Below are positions 44,819 to 51,677 of a stretch of DNA of 64,000 nucleotides, piece after piece. This DNA is from an uncultured Caulobacterales bacterium (GTDB taxonomy: Bacteria > Pseudomonadota > Alphaproteobacteria > Caulobacterales > Maricaulaceae). The notes under the pieces are model-generated. The model was given only the letters and a program-made list of their open reading frames with translations, did not search any database and had not been told where the DNA came from. The first letter of the stretch is position 1; each line of letters begins with the position of its first letter. Position numbers and translations under genes: made by a program. The stretch covers positions 62,001 to 126,000 of the forward strand of contig CALLIK010000003.1 in assembly GCA_938009235.1 (NCBI GenBank). The letters are read 5' to 3'.

Positions 44819-45949
44819 GTGAAACGCCTTATTCCTCTTTTCCTCGCGCTTGTCTTTGCGTCGCCTGCCGCTGCGCAAATCGATACCGAAGAACTCGACC
44901 GCCGCGCCCAGTTGCTGATGAACCAGCTTGAGATGACGGGCCTGTCTATGGCCATCGTTGAGAATGGTCAGATCAGCTTCTCCAAGGGCTATGGCGAAGA
45001 ACTCCGCGATAGCGGGAAATTCGTCACGGCCGATACTGTCTTCCGTTGGGCGAGCGTGTCTAAGGGCATCGCCGCGAACACACTCCTCTCTGTCGTAGAG
45101 GACGGAGACATTAGCCTCGCAGATTCCGCAGAAACCCTGGCCCCGTCACTGGAGCTGCCAGAGGGCGGAGAAAATGTGAACCTCGTCCACTTGCTGTCCC
45201 ACCAGACGGGCATTGTGCGTAACGCCTATGACAACCGCATCGAAGCGGGAAAGCCCGCCAAACCGACACGCACAGCCCTCTCCAAACTGAGCCTGCTTTG
45301 CGAGCCAGGGACGTGCCACACCTACCAGAACGTAGCGTATGACGCGGCGGCAGAAATCATCGAGCTCCAAACGAAGCTCCCGTATAAAACCATCGTCCAG
45401 AGCCGCGTCTTTGACCCGCTGGGCATGAGCACCGCGTCGGTTACGCTCGAAGGCCTGACCCGTAGTAAAAGCTGGGCGAAGCCGCATGGCCGTTTTGGCG
45501 CTCGCATCAGCGAAGTAAAACCGACCTATTACCGCGTTCCTGCGGCGGCGGGTGTGAACTCCTCGGTCAAGGACTTGGCCAAATGGATGACCGCCCAATT
45601 CCCCGCGAGCGGTAAAATCCCTGTAGACCGTCTCTACGCGATGCAGACGCCGATCATTCAAACCACGGGCGAGCAGCGATTTCTGAACCGCCGCTTCCGT
45701 GACCTTAACAATGCGCATTATGGCCTTGGCTGGCGCGTCTATGATTATCACGGCAACAAAGTCGTAGGCCACCGCGGCGGCGTCCAAGGCTACCGCGCGC
45801 TCGTCTTATTTGATCCCGATAAACAGGCAGGCATCGCGATGATGTGGAACTCCCCGCATACACGCCCCATCGGATTACAGATGGAGTTTCTAGATCAGCT
45901 CTATGCCCTACCGCGGCGCGATTGGCTGCGCCTGAAGGAAGACAGTTAA
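44819..45949 (+). CDS. Serine hydrolase, class C beta-lactamase/DD-peptidase fold
   Basis: 376 residues from GTG at 44819, which directly starts a signal peptide (VKRLIPLFLALVFASPAAA, cleaved before Gln); a TTG upstream at 44795 would add eight non-signal residues. Active-site motifs are FRWASVSKG (SxxK), TYQNVAY (YxN) and GHRGGVQGY in place of KTG. Such proteins range from esterases and DD-peptidases to true AmpC; the HRGG motif and lack of other AmpC traits favour a peptidase or esterase. It should act in the periplasm. Codons are markedly more often C- or G-ended than in uppP or gltB, as in the next two genes, so a separate origin is possible. Confidence 0.88.
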   Translation: MKRLIPLFLALVFASPAAAQIDTEELDRRAQLLMNQLEMTGLSMAIVENGQISFSKGYGEELRDSGKFVTADTVFRWASVSKGIAANTLLSVVEDGDISLADSAETLAPSLELPEGGENVNLVHLLSHQTGIVRNAYDNRIEAGKPAKPTRTALSKLSLLCEPGTCHTYQNVAYDAAAEIIELQTKLPYKTIVQSRVFDPLGMSTASVTLEGLTRSKSWAKPHGRFGARISEVKPTYYRVPAAAGVNSSVKDLAKWMTAQFPASGKIPVDRLYAMQTPIIQTTGEQRFLNRRFRDLNNAHYGLGWRVYDYHGNKVVGHRGGVQGYRALVLFDPDKQAGIAMMWNSPHTRPIGLQMEFLDQLYALPRRDWLRLKEDS

Positions 45950-45973
45950 GCGGCTCACCTAGGGCGCAGTCAC

Positions 45974-46483
45974 CTAAGGCGCTGTCTCCACAGATTTTGC
46001 AGACGCAGGCGGCACAATATTGTTCATCACGCTTTGCGCCTCATAGACATTTCTATCATCCGCAGACCCGCGCTCGAGCAAAATCACCTCTAGTGTTTCG
46101 GTGACTTTTCGCCCTTCAAGCGCGCGGAAGATATCACTGACGCCCACACTGATGCCTGAGCGATTATAGCGCCCCCCGCCCAAACTCACGCCAATATTCG
46201 TGGCAATTCCACTGGAGCCATTATTATCGCTATAGCTCCCGCCGCCCACAATTTTGAAATGACTATAGCCTTCAGCCTTCGCAATTTCCGCCGCCCGTAG
46301 CAGGGCAAAATCCTTAGATTCAGTGGCGTTGCGGCTCGTGTAATTAATACGGAAACGGTCGCTTTGAATCTTAGTCGCGCTGTAGCCAAGATCAGACCCA
46401 GAGGCGGGACCATAGCTGCCCGATGTACTCGCGCATCCTGCAAGGCAAAGGCAAGCGGCGGCGGATATGAGGAAGTGTTTCAC
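45974..46483 (-). CDS. Small lipoprotein, CC0125/CC1285-like
   Basis: 169 residues with a lipoprotein signal (MKHFLISAAACLCLAGC, Cys17) and Gly/Ser-rich mature start. The core GYSATKIQSDRFRINYTSRNATESKDFALLRAAEIAKAEGYSHFKIV matches the pattern of the CC0125/CC1285 lipoproteins of Caulobacter and relatives: a strand-helix unit in which a residue run like FALLRAAEI leads to GYxxF. A second beta segment follows (SGIATNIGVSLGGGRYNRSGISVGVSDIF, read in parts). No catalytic residues are evident; an envelope structural role is likely. It converges with the serine hydrolase gene. Confidence 0.75.
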   Translation of the reverse strand: MKHFLISAAACLCLAGCASTSGSYGPASGSDLGYSATKIQSDRFRINYTSRNATESKDFALLRAAEIAKAEGYSHFKIVGGGSYSDNNGSSGIATNIGVSLGGGRYNRSGISVGVSDIFRALEGRKVTETLEVILLERGSADDRNVYEAQSVMNNIVPPASAKSVETAP

Positions 46484-46666
46484 GATAATCCAATCTCAAA
46501 TTAAATTGCGGTGCGCTTACATGACTTTTGCGCTTTTCTGAGATGACCATCAACTAACTTATCCTCAATCCTCAATCATGACGCTATGGCCGAGAGACGC
46601 GCGCCTCGCCTCTCTCGGCCATAGCTCTGGGTTTAAAATGGCTCTGGGTATAAAATGGCTATGCGT

Positions 46667-47329
46667 TTAAAATGTGAACCCGCCCGTGTGGTAATCGGGA
46701 TTGGGGTCTTCGGTGATGACAATATCTTCGGCCTTCACACTTGGGTCGCGCATATGTTCGCTCTTGGCTAAAATGCGCGCGCGAAACCGTTGCCCAATTT
46801 CAGCTTCGATTTCCGCGAGTTCTGCCTCTTCAATATCGGTGAGCTCCCGCAGCGAGATTTCGCGGTCCCGCGCGGCCTCTAGGCTCGCCATCATTTCCAT
46901 ATGGATATATTTGCGCATCTCTTCGCGCAGCGCCAAAACATTGAGCTGCGGCGTTGAAATTTGCTCCAGTATTTCGTCGGGGGCATCGGACAGCGCCCCA
47001 AGGATCGATGTGCCGCGATTATAATACCACCAATGATCGCGCAGATGTTTGGACTTGCACCACCGCGACCCAAACCCCGGGCGATATTCAACCACCGCCG
47101 CATGGGGGCAGGCCATACGCTCAAACTCAAAATTTATATCTTCCAGATCACTCTCGCGCAGGGCGGGTTGATCCGCATAGGCGACAATGGGCCGCCCGAA
47201 CTGATTGACCTCAACGGCTGAGGGCGAGTCGGCCTCGGCCTTGCGCGCCCGCGCCGCATCAAGGCGAAGTTTTTCACGCGCAGATTTAACGGCAAGATGG
47301 TTGAGAAGGTCATGTTTTAAACGTGGCAT
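46667..47329 (-). CDS. Conserved hypothetical protein, cytoplasmic
   Basis: 220 residues from the ATG at 47327-47329 (MPRLKHDLLNHLAVKSAREK). A longer reading begins inside a palindromic repeat element, so the internal ATG is preferred even though its ribosome site is weak. It is highly charged, with a central FERMACPHAAVVEYRPGFGSRWC that carries two cysteines and HLRDHWWYYNRGTS, then a long charged coiled-coil segment rich in Glu/Ile (about 140-185). There is no signal peptide. I do not recognise a family; the Cys-His pattern might bind metal, but this is speculation. It shares the GC-ended codon bias of the two genes to its left. Confidence 0.55.
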   Translation of the reverse strand: MPRLKHDLLNHLAVKSAREKLRLDAARARKAEADSPSAVEVNQFGRPIVAYADQPALRESDLEDINFEFERMACPHAAVVEYRPGFGSRWCKSKHLRDHWWYYNRGTSILGALSDAPDEILEQISTPQLNVLALREEMRKYIHMEMMASLEAARDREISLRELTDIEEAELAEIEAEIGQRFRARILAKSEHMRDPSVKAEDIVITEDPNPDYHTGGFTF

Positions 47330-47369
47330 ATAAGTGGCTTTCTGAGCGGTGGGTTTATTTATTGTCCCC

Positions 47370-47444
47370 GTCATCCTCGGGCATGACCCGAGGATCTATG
47401 TTACAGGGTCGCGATGGGTCCTCGGCTCAAGGCCGAGGATGACG
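47370..47444. repeat. Nested palindromic (REP/BIME-like) intergenic element
   Basis: Outer arms CGTCATCCTCGG (47370-47380 region) and CCGAGGATGACG (47433-47444) are exact inverted repeats. Between them lie two hairpins, CCTCGG/CCGAGG around CATGA (47375-47393) and around TCAA (47420-47438). The core TCATCCTCGG..CCGAGGAT is one I associate with dispersed intergenic elements of alphaproteobacteria. Confidence 0.7.
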
Positions 47445-47894
47445 ATTTATGAAGTGGGACTGGACCACGCGCTTAGGCTCCGCCGCCCAGCGGGCGCGAA
47501 GGATGCGTGTGGCATCCTGCTCATTAAAAAGGACGCCTGCGTTGGTTGGCCTCGCGATGGAGACCAGATGAGTTTGAATGTTTTACGCAAGGCTACCAAC
47601 GCAGCAGTGTTTCGCGAATGGCGGCCGGAATTTATATCCTGCTGTTACAGGCAGTTCAGCTCACACCACACGGCCCCTGAATGTTCGAACTACCAAACAC
47701 CCCTAAGCACACCGCCCCTCGACACGGAAGAAAGGTCGACTCTCTCCTGTCCAATGTTCGAAGGAACCTCTCAACCCTATGGGCAAAATTGATAGCGTGG
47801 ATGAGATAATTTGAAAGTGCAGGTTTATGGGGGGTGTAGGGGGTTTTAAGCGGGGAAGCGCCGAACAGCTTGGCTGTTCGGGTGGGAACCGTTA
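47445..47894. other. Gene-poor relic stretch
   Basis: 450 bp with no convincing gene. Open frames here lack ribosome sites and any conserved pattern. A hairpin CCGAACAG/CTGTTCGG (47861-47868 with 47874-47881) lies beyond the 3' end of the DUF3037 gene but has no T run. One short stretch (about 47600-47650) reads in a shifted frame like a decayed GIY-YIG motif, too weak to annotate. Confidence 0.4.
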
Positions 47895-48692
47895 TTAATG
47901 TACACTTAACTTTATATCTTCGATCAGTGGGTTGATATCACTCATCAATATAAGTTTTACTTTCGGAGTGTCGAAAATTTCTTTCACAGCACTCACAAAT
48001 TCTGTCGGTTGATCAGCAGTATCCGCAACTACATTTAACTTCTTTTGGCTCTGTCCATTTGTTTCATCATATAACCATTTACCTTCAAGGTTTAATCCTC
48101 CCACTTCTTTTACAGCGCTATCTATTGAGCCTCTAAGAGAAACCGCACGAATGAAGTTATAGGAACCATTTTGGTAACCAAAGTCTGGCTTAATGGTTGG
48201 GCCTGTAATTAACTTGTAGGGTTTTGGCCTTTCCAATAGTTGATCGATTCCAGAGTTTTTAAGTTTTTCAGCAAGTATTTTTTTTGCTGTTTTGTTTCGA
48301 GGTTTAGATTCTTGTTTTCCGACAAGTTGCTCAAAAATGTATTCTAAAGATGCATCAATACTTTCTATTGCAATAGGTTTTAATTCGCTGAAGCGAACTT
48401 TTCCTGCACGTGTGAAAATAAATTTATTTATCGAATTTTCATCTCTGATATTTTGAATTTCTTCTGACAATCGCGAACGAATAGATTCAGTTAGGTAATC
48501 AAAATGCTTTCCAAGGGAAATCTGAAAAACTCTATTTATTTCTTTTGGGGCCTCAGAAAACTTACAAGTAACTTGTGAGAGGTTTTCGTGAAAAATAGCT
48601 ACACCGAAATTTACATACTCGAATCTCTCAGGGTTATCCGAGTACTGGATTATGGAGTATAAGCCTTGATTTTTGAACTGTTCGTTACTCAT
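47895..48692 (-). CDS. DUF3037 protein, partner of the HipA-like kinase
   Basis: 265 residues from the ATG at 48690-48692 (MSNEQFKNQGLYSIIQYSDN). The N-terminal signature YSIIQYSDNPERFEYVNFGVAIF is that of DUF3037, a family regularly encoded next to HipA-type kinases. The rest is helical and charged (KTAKKILAEKLKNSGIDQLL) with a C-terminal beta region (LNVVADTADQPTEFVSAVKEIFDTPKVKLIL). Its start codon overlaps the kinase stop as ATGA, so translation is coupled. It is AT-rich relative to flanking genes. Function is unknown; a substrate, inhibitor or antitoxin-like partner for the kinase is possible. Confidence 0.82.
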   Translation of the reverse strand: MSNEQFKNQGLYSIIQYSDNPERFEYVNFGVAIFHENLSQVTCKFSEAPKEINRVFQISLGKHFDYLTESIRSRLSEEIQNIRDENSINKFIFTRAGKVRFSELKPIAIESIDASLEYIFEQLVGKQESKPRNKTAKKILAEKLKNSGIDQLLERPKPYKLITGPTIKPDFGYQNGSYNFIRAVSLRGSIDSAVKEVGGLNLEGKWLYDETNGQSQKKLNVVADTADQPTEFVSAVKEIFDTPKVKLILMSDINPLIEDIKLSVH

Positions 48693-49501
48693 GGTGTTAT
48701 CAATTCCATTTGGGCAAAGACTTGCCCAGTGAAGTTCGTTACTACATATTTTGCCCGCTCGCAAATGAACTTTTGCAGAGATTTTCTACTGGCCTGGCTC
48801 AAATCAAGACCTAAAGGGATTGAGTTAATAATCTGTACGACGTCGGCTTCGTTAAGCTGGCCTAACTGTTCAAGGGCTGACTTTACATGTTCAGGGAGTA
48901 CAAATGGGACGAATTCTGGAAATAACCCGTAAATAGCATTGTCGTTTGTAAGGTCGTCCCAGTCGCTGACATCGTTTGGGCTATCTAGTGAGATACAATG
49001 TGAATGATCAATAACGACTAGTTCGTATTTAGCAGAATTACCGATTTGCCTAAGCAAGTAGTTATCAGAGTTTAAGTTTGCATATTGAGGGTCATATCTA
49101 TCGTAGTTCCTCAGCCAAGTGTCAAAAATAACTAATTTCGAAATATCTTGAACATTGGATAACTTACTCAGCATTTTCCCTGACACATCTCTAGTTTCGG
49201 CAATGAGATATTTTGAACCAAAAATTGGTGCCTCAAAAATTTGATTTGTTTTCCCGAGCTGTATCTTTAGGTTAATACTATCCAACACACAAAAATCTGG
49301 CACTTTAAGGCCGAACCATTTCCCAAGTTCGGCGCATAAAATTTCAGATACAATGGCAAACTTTCCAGCTGGGTTATTAGCCGCCTTCAAGATGGCTTTT
49401 CCTTCGTCAGTGTCAGCCAGGCAGGGTTTCGTGCTTGAATCAAATCGTTCAATTTCTCTAAAGATTATCTTTGGCGAGAAATTTTGAGAGCAGAAAAGCA
49501 T
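48689..49501 (-). CDS. HipA-like kinase domain protein
   Basis: 270 residues. It resembles the short HipA_2-type kinases that consist of the C-terminal kinase half alone. The N-terminal nucleotide-loop-like segment ADTDEGKAILKAANNPAG and the helix LCAELGKWFGLKVPDF lead to the catalytic loop LVIFDTWLRNYDRYDPQYANLNSDNYLL (D..NxDR...N, read in parts) and the metal-binding ELVVIDHSHC. True HipA phosphorylates glutamyl-tRNA synthetase; the target here is unknown. No HipB-type helix-turn-helix antitoxin gene is adjacent; the DUF3037 gene takes that position instead. AT-rich, with codon use unlike its neighbours, and bordered by an argF fragment: signs of horizontal acquisition. Confidence 0.82.
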   Translation of the reverse strand: MLFCSQNFSPKIIFREIERFDSSTKPCLADTDEGKAILKAANNPAGKFAIVSEILCAELGKWFGLKVPDFCVLDSINLKIQLGKTNQIFEAPIFGSKYLIAETRDVSGKMLSKLSNVQDISKLVIFDTWLRNYDRYDPQYANLNSDNYLLRQIGNSAKYELVVIDHSHCISLDSPNDVSDWDDLTNDNAIYGLFPEFVPFVLPEHVKSALEQLGQLNEADVVQIINSIPLGLDLSQASRKSLQKFICERAKYVVTNFTGQVFAQMELITP

Positions 49502-49517
49502 TTATTTTCCCAAATAC

Positions 49518-49622
49518 TATTTCACGACAGCCTTTTGCGCGTGGTGTTTATTTTCGTTTCGTCCCAGATCGCGCTTTGTACGCTTTCAAGAACCACGGCT
49601 ATCATTTCCTGCTTGCGGTAGG
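49518..49622 (-). pseudogene. Decayed duplicate of the argF 3' end
   Basis: About 105 bp align with the intact argF end at 50258-50363 at roughly three-quarters identity with a 1-bp deletion. Translation of the minus strand gives YRKQEMIAVVLESVQSAIWDE, against YREQEMTTDVLEGPQSAVWDE in ArgF. The frame is then lost before HAQKAVVK and a stop appears early. It lies between the kinase gene and a small orphan gene. Confidence 0.85.
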
Positions 49623-49648
49623 GTGAGTCAAGTCAAACCCCAAAGTAG

Positions 49649-49709
49649 TCCCAGACCACCCTTTGGGAGACGGTCTGGGACACACACGGAGTGGGGCGAC
49701 TCCCGTGTT
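49649..49709. repeat. Two adjacent strong hairpins
   Basis: TCCCAGACC (49649-49657) pairs with GGTCTGGGA (49672-49680), with a small CCC/GGG stem in its loop. Next to it, ACACGGAGT pairs with ACTCCCGTGT (about 49684-49709) with one bulged base. No T run follows. The pair ends at the stop codon of the orphan gene to the right and may be its terminator or part of a mobile-element end. Confidence 0.5.
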
Positions 49710-50064
49710 AGGCGGCGCTCTGCGCCATGTGGGTATAGACAGCCAGAACCAGATTATCGGCCAAGCTAATATCTTGGGGGGCGACGTGTTTAATCGCGAC
49801 CGTGTGCCACAGCTCGAGGATATCTTTGACGTCTTCGGGGGTCGTGATCTGTGCGGTGGCGGCCAGTTCTAAGAGCTTTTCTTGGATTAAGAGGATGCGA
49901 TTTTCTAAGGCCTCGACACTTTCGCATAGAGTGTCCTCTGCGTCGGGGAGGATTTGCGAGACCTGTTGCAGCGTCGCGTCATGGGTTTGATACGTCCGCG
50001 CAATTTTTTTCAAATGCCCAGACGGGTATCGAGAGGTTGGGTGGGCTTTGGCGACGAGTTCCAT
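49708..50064 (-). CDS. Small helical protein of unknown function
   Basis: 118 residues from an ATG preceded by AGGA at suitable spacing. Almost entirely predicted helix, with a heptad-like central part (ESVEALENRILLIQEKLLELAATAQ) suggesting a coiled coil, and no signal peptide or membrane segment. No family is recognised. It sits between the decayed argF copy and intact argF, transcribed leftward like argF, which is 182 nt upstream. If an element inserted at the argF 3' end, this could be its cargo or relic. The good ribosome site and codon structure favour a real gene. Confidence 0.6.
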   Translation of the reverse strand: MELVAKAHPTSRYPSGHLKKIARTYQTHDATLQQVSQILPDAEDTLCESVEALENRILLIQEKLLELAATAQITTPEDVKDILELWHTVAIKHVAPQDISLADNLVLAVYTHMAQSAA

Positions 50065-50245
50065 GTGGTTTTCCTGAGTGATGGTTTCAGGATAAGTCTC
50101 GCAAGTTACGCGCCAGATGATGAACCTAATGATTTCAAGGGTTTAGATTTTAAGGACATCTTAATCTGCGAGCCGACGTCGCATTTTGCGAAGATAAATC
50201 CGCATTATGCGACGTTTTGGCGTTGTGTGTGTTTGGCGTCAGCGG

Positions 50246-51178
50246 TTAGCTCAAGCACCATTTCACGACAGCCTTTTGCGCATGCAGGCGGTTTTCCGCT
50301 TCGTCCCAGACCGCGCTCTGTGGGCCTTCGAGCACGTCCGTTGTCATTTCCTGCTCGCGGTAGGCGGGGAGGCAATGCAGGAAGGTGGCGTTCGGGGCGG
50401 CTTTGCGCATCAGAGCTGCGTCGATTTGGTAGGGCGTGAGCGCCGCAATGCGTTCGGCCTTGTCCGTGTCGCCCATAGAGACCCAGCAATCCGTGATCAG
50501 CGCGTCTGCGCCGTCTGCGGCCTCGTCGGGGGAGAGGCTGTTTTTGATGACTGCGCCTTTGGCTCGCGCGGCTGCGATAAGGCCTGCCGTGATTGGGTTC
50601 TCGTCGAGGCGGTAGCCTGCGGGCGAGCTAATGCGAAGCTCAAACCCGAAAGCGGGGGCCGCGTTGACGAAACTCGCGAGGACATTATTGCCGTCGCCAA
50701 TCCATGCGAGTGTGGCCGTGGACAGATCGAGCCCGCGTTCCTCTAGCGTCTGCAAGTCTGCCATGATCTGACACGGGTGATTATGATCGGACAAGCCATT
50801 AATGACAGGCACATCGGCGTGTTCTGCGAAACCCGTGATCGTGCTATGGGCGTTTGATCGGATCATCACGGCATCGACAAAGCGTGACAGCACGCGCGCG
50901 GTATCTGCGACGCTCTCGCCGCGACCAAGCTGCATTTGGTCTGCGCCCGCCACGATAGATGTGCCGCCTAGCTGCCGCATGCCTTGTTCAAATGAGAACC
51001 GCGTGCGGGTCGAGGCTTTCTCGAAGATCATCGCAAGCGTATCGCCGTTCAGCGCAGGTGTTGGGTCGGTGGAGCCTTTGGATTGGCCTTTACGAGCCGC
51101 TTTCATCGCGTGGGCATCGTCAAGAATGCTACGGAGGTCAGTCGCCGAAATATCAGCGAGGGAGATGAAATGCGGCAT
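50246..51178 (-). CDS. argF: Ornithine carbamoyltransferase
   Basis: 310 residues. It condenses carbamoyl phosphate and ornithine to citrulline in arginine synthesis. Motifs present are FEKASTRTRFSFEQGM (carbamoyl-phosphate site STRTR), GLSDHNHPCQIMADLQT (HPCQ), ITDCWVSMGD (ornithine side, SMG) and HCLPAYREQEM (HCLP). Length is normal for the anabolic enzyme. The 3' end is intact, whereas a decayed copy of that same end lies 0.7 kb away. In other alphaproteobacteria argD often precedes argF; it is not next to it here. Confidence 0.96.
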   Translation of the reverse strand: MPHFISLADISATDLRSILDDAHAMKAARKGQSKGSTDPTPALNGDTLAMIFEKASTRTRFSFEQGMRQLGGTSIVAGADQMQLGRGESVADTARVLSRFVDAVMIRSNAHSTITGFAEHADVPVINGLSDHNHPCQIMADLQTLEERGLDLSTATLAWIGDGNNVLASFVNAAPAFGFELRISSPAGYRLDENPITAGLIAAARAKGAVIKNSLSPDEAADGADALITDCWVSMGDTDKAERIAALTPYQIDAALMRKAAPNATFLHCLPAYREQEMTTDVLEGPQSAVWDEAENRLHAQKAVVKWCLS

Positions 51179-51272
51179 AGTGGTCTGTAATCCCTAAAAC
51201 GGCCTATTAGCGTAAGCAGAGCGTGCGGGCAAGATAGGTTTGAAAACAGATGGTTTCGCGGTAGGATAGATC

Positions 51273-51662
51273 ATGATCAAACACATCAAATTCGGGCTCG
51301 TCTGTATTTTCGCGCTATTTTTCGTCGTCGCAGGCAGTCTGCATTTCGTTCATGACAGTGCGTTCGCAGCGATTGTCCCGCCGTTGCTGCCGTTTCCCTA
51401 TGTCATCGTTTGGGTGACAGGCGGGATGGAGATTGCCTTTGGCGTGTTATTGCTCTGCCCGCATTTGCGTGCGCGTGTTGGGATTTTATTGGCGTTGTTT
51501 CTACTCGCTGTGTTGCCCGCGAATATCTACATGGCCGTGGCAGGCATTCCGTTCGGAGATGCCGCTGTGGCGAGCCCTGCCGCGTTATGGGGCAGGGTCG
51601 CGTTTCAATTCCCGCTCATCGCGGTGATAGTCTGGTGTACGCGCGTTAAGACGCGGGTTTGA
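51273..51662 (+). CDS. DoxX-like four-helix membrane protein
   Basis: 129 residues with an AGGAT ribosome site before the ATG. Four hydrophobic helices (about 7-24, 42-62, 67-88, 105-125), with the pattern VAGSLHFVHDSAFAAIVPPLLPFP followed by VIVWVTGGMEIAFGVLLLCPHLRARVG (in parts), typical of the DoxX/DoxD-like group, which is linked to quinone or redox stress functions. No catalytic site is known. It converges with the RNA helicase gene (15-nt gap). Confidence 0.85.
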   Translation: MIKHIKFGLVCIFALFFVVAGSLHFVHDSAFAAIVPPLLPFPYVIVWVTGGMEIAFGVLLLCPHLRARVGILLALFLLAVLPANIYMAVAGIPFGDAAVASPAALWGRVAFQFPLIAVIVWCTRVKTRV

Positions 51663-51677
51663 GGCAGAGTTGAGAGT

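Noticed and set aside
47600..47650. Possible remnant of a GIY-YIG endonuclease
   Set aside because: Only about 15 residues resemble the motif, and only with a frameshift; below what can be supported.
47349..47792. Open frame of 147 codons on the plus strand
   Set aside because: It starts inside the palindromic element region, has no ribosome site and shows no conserved pattern.
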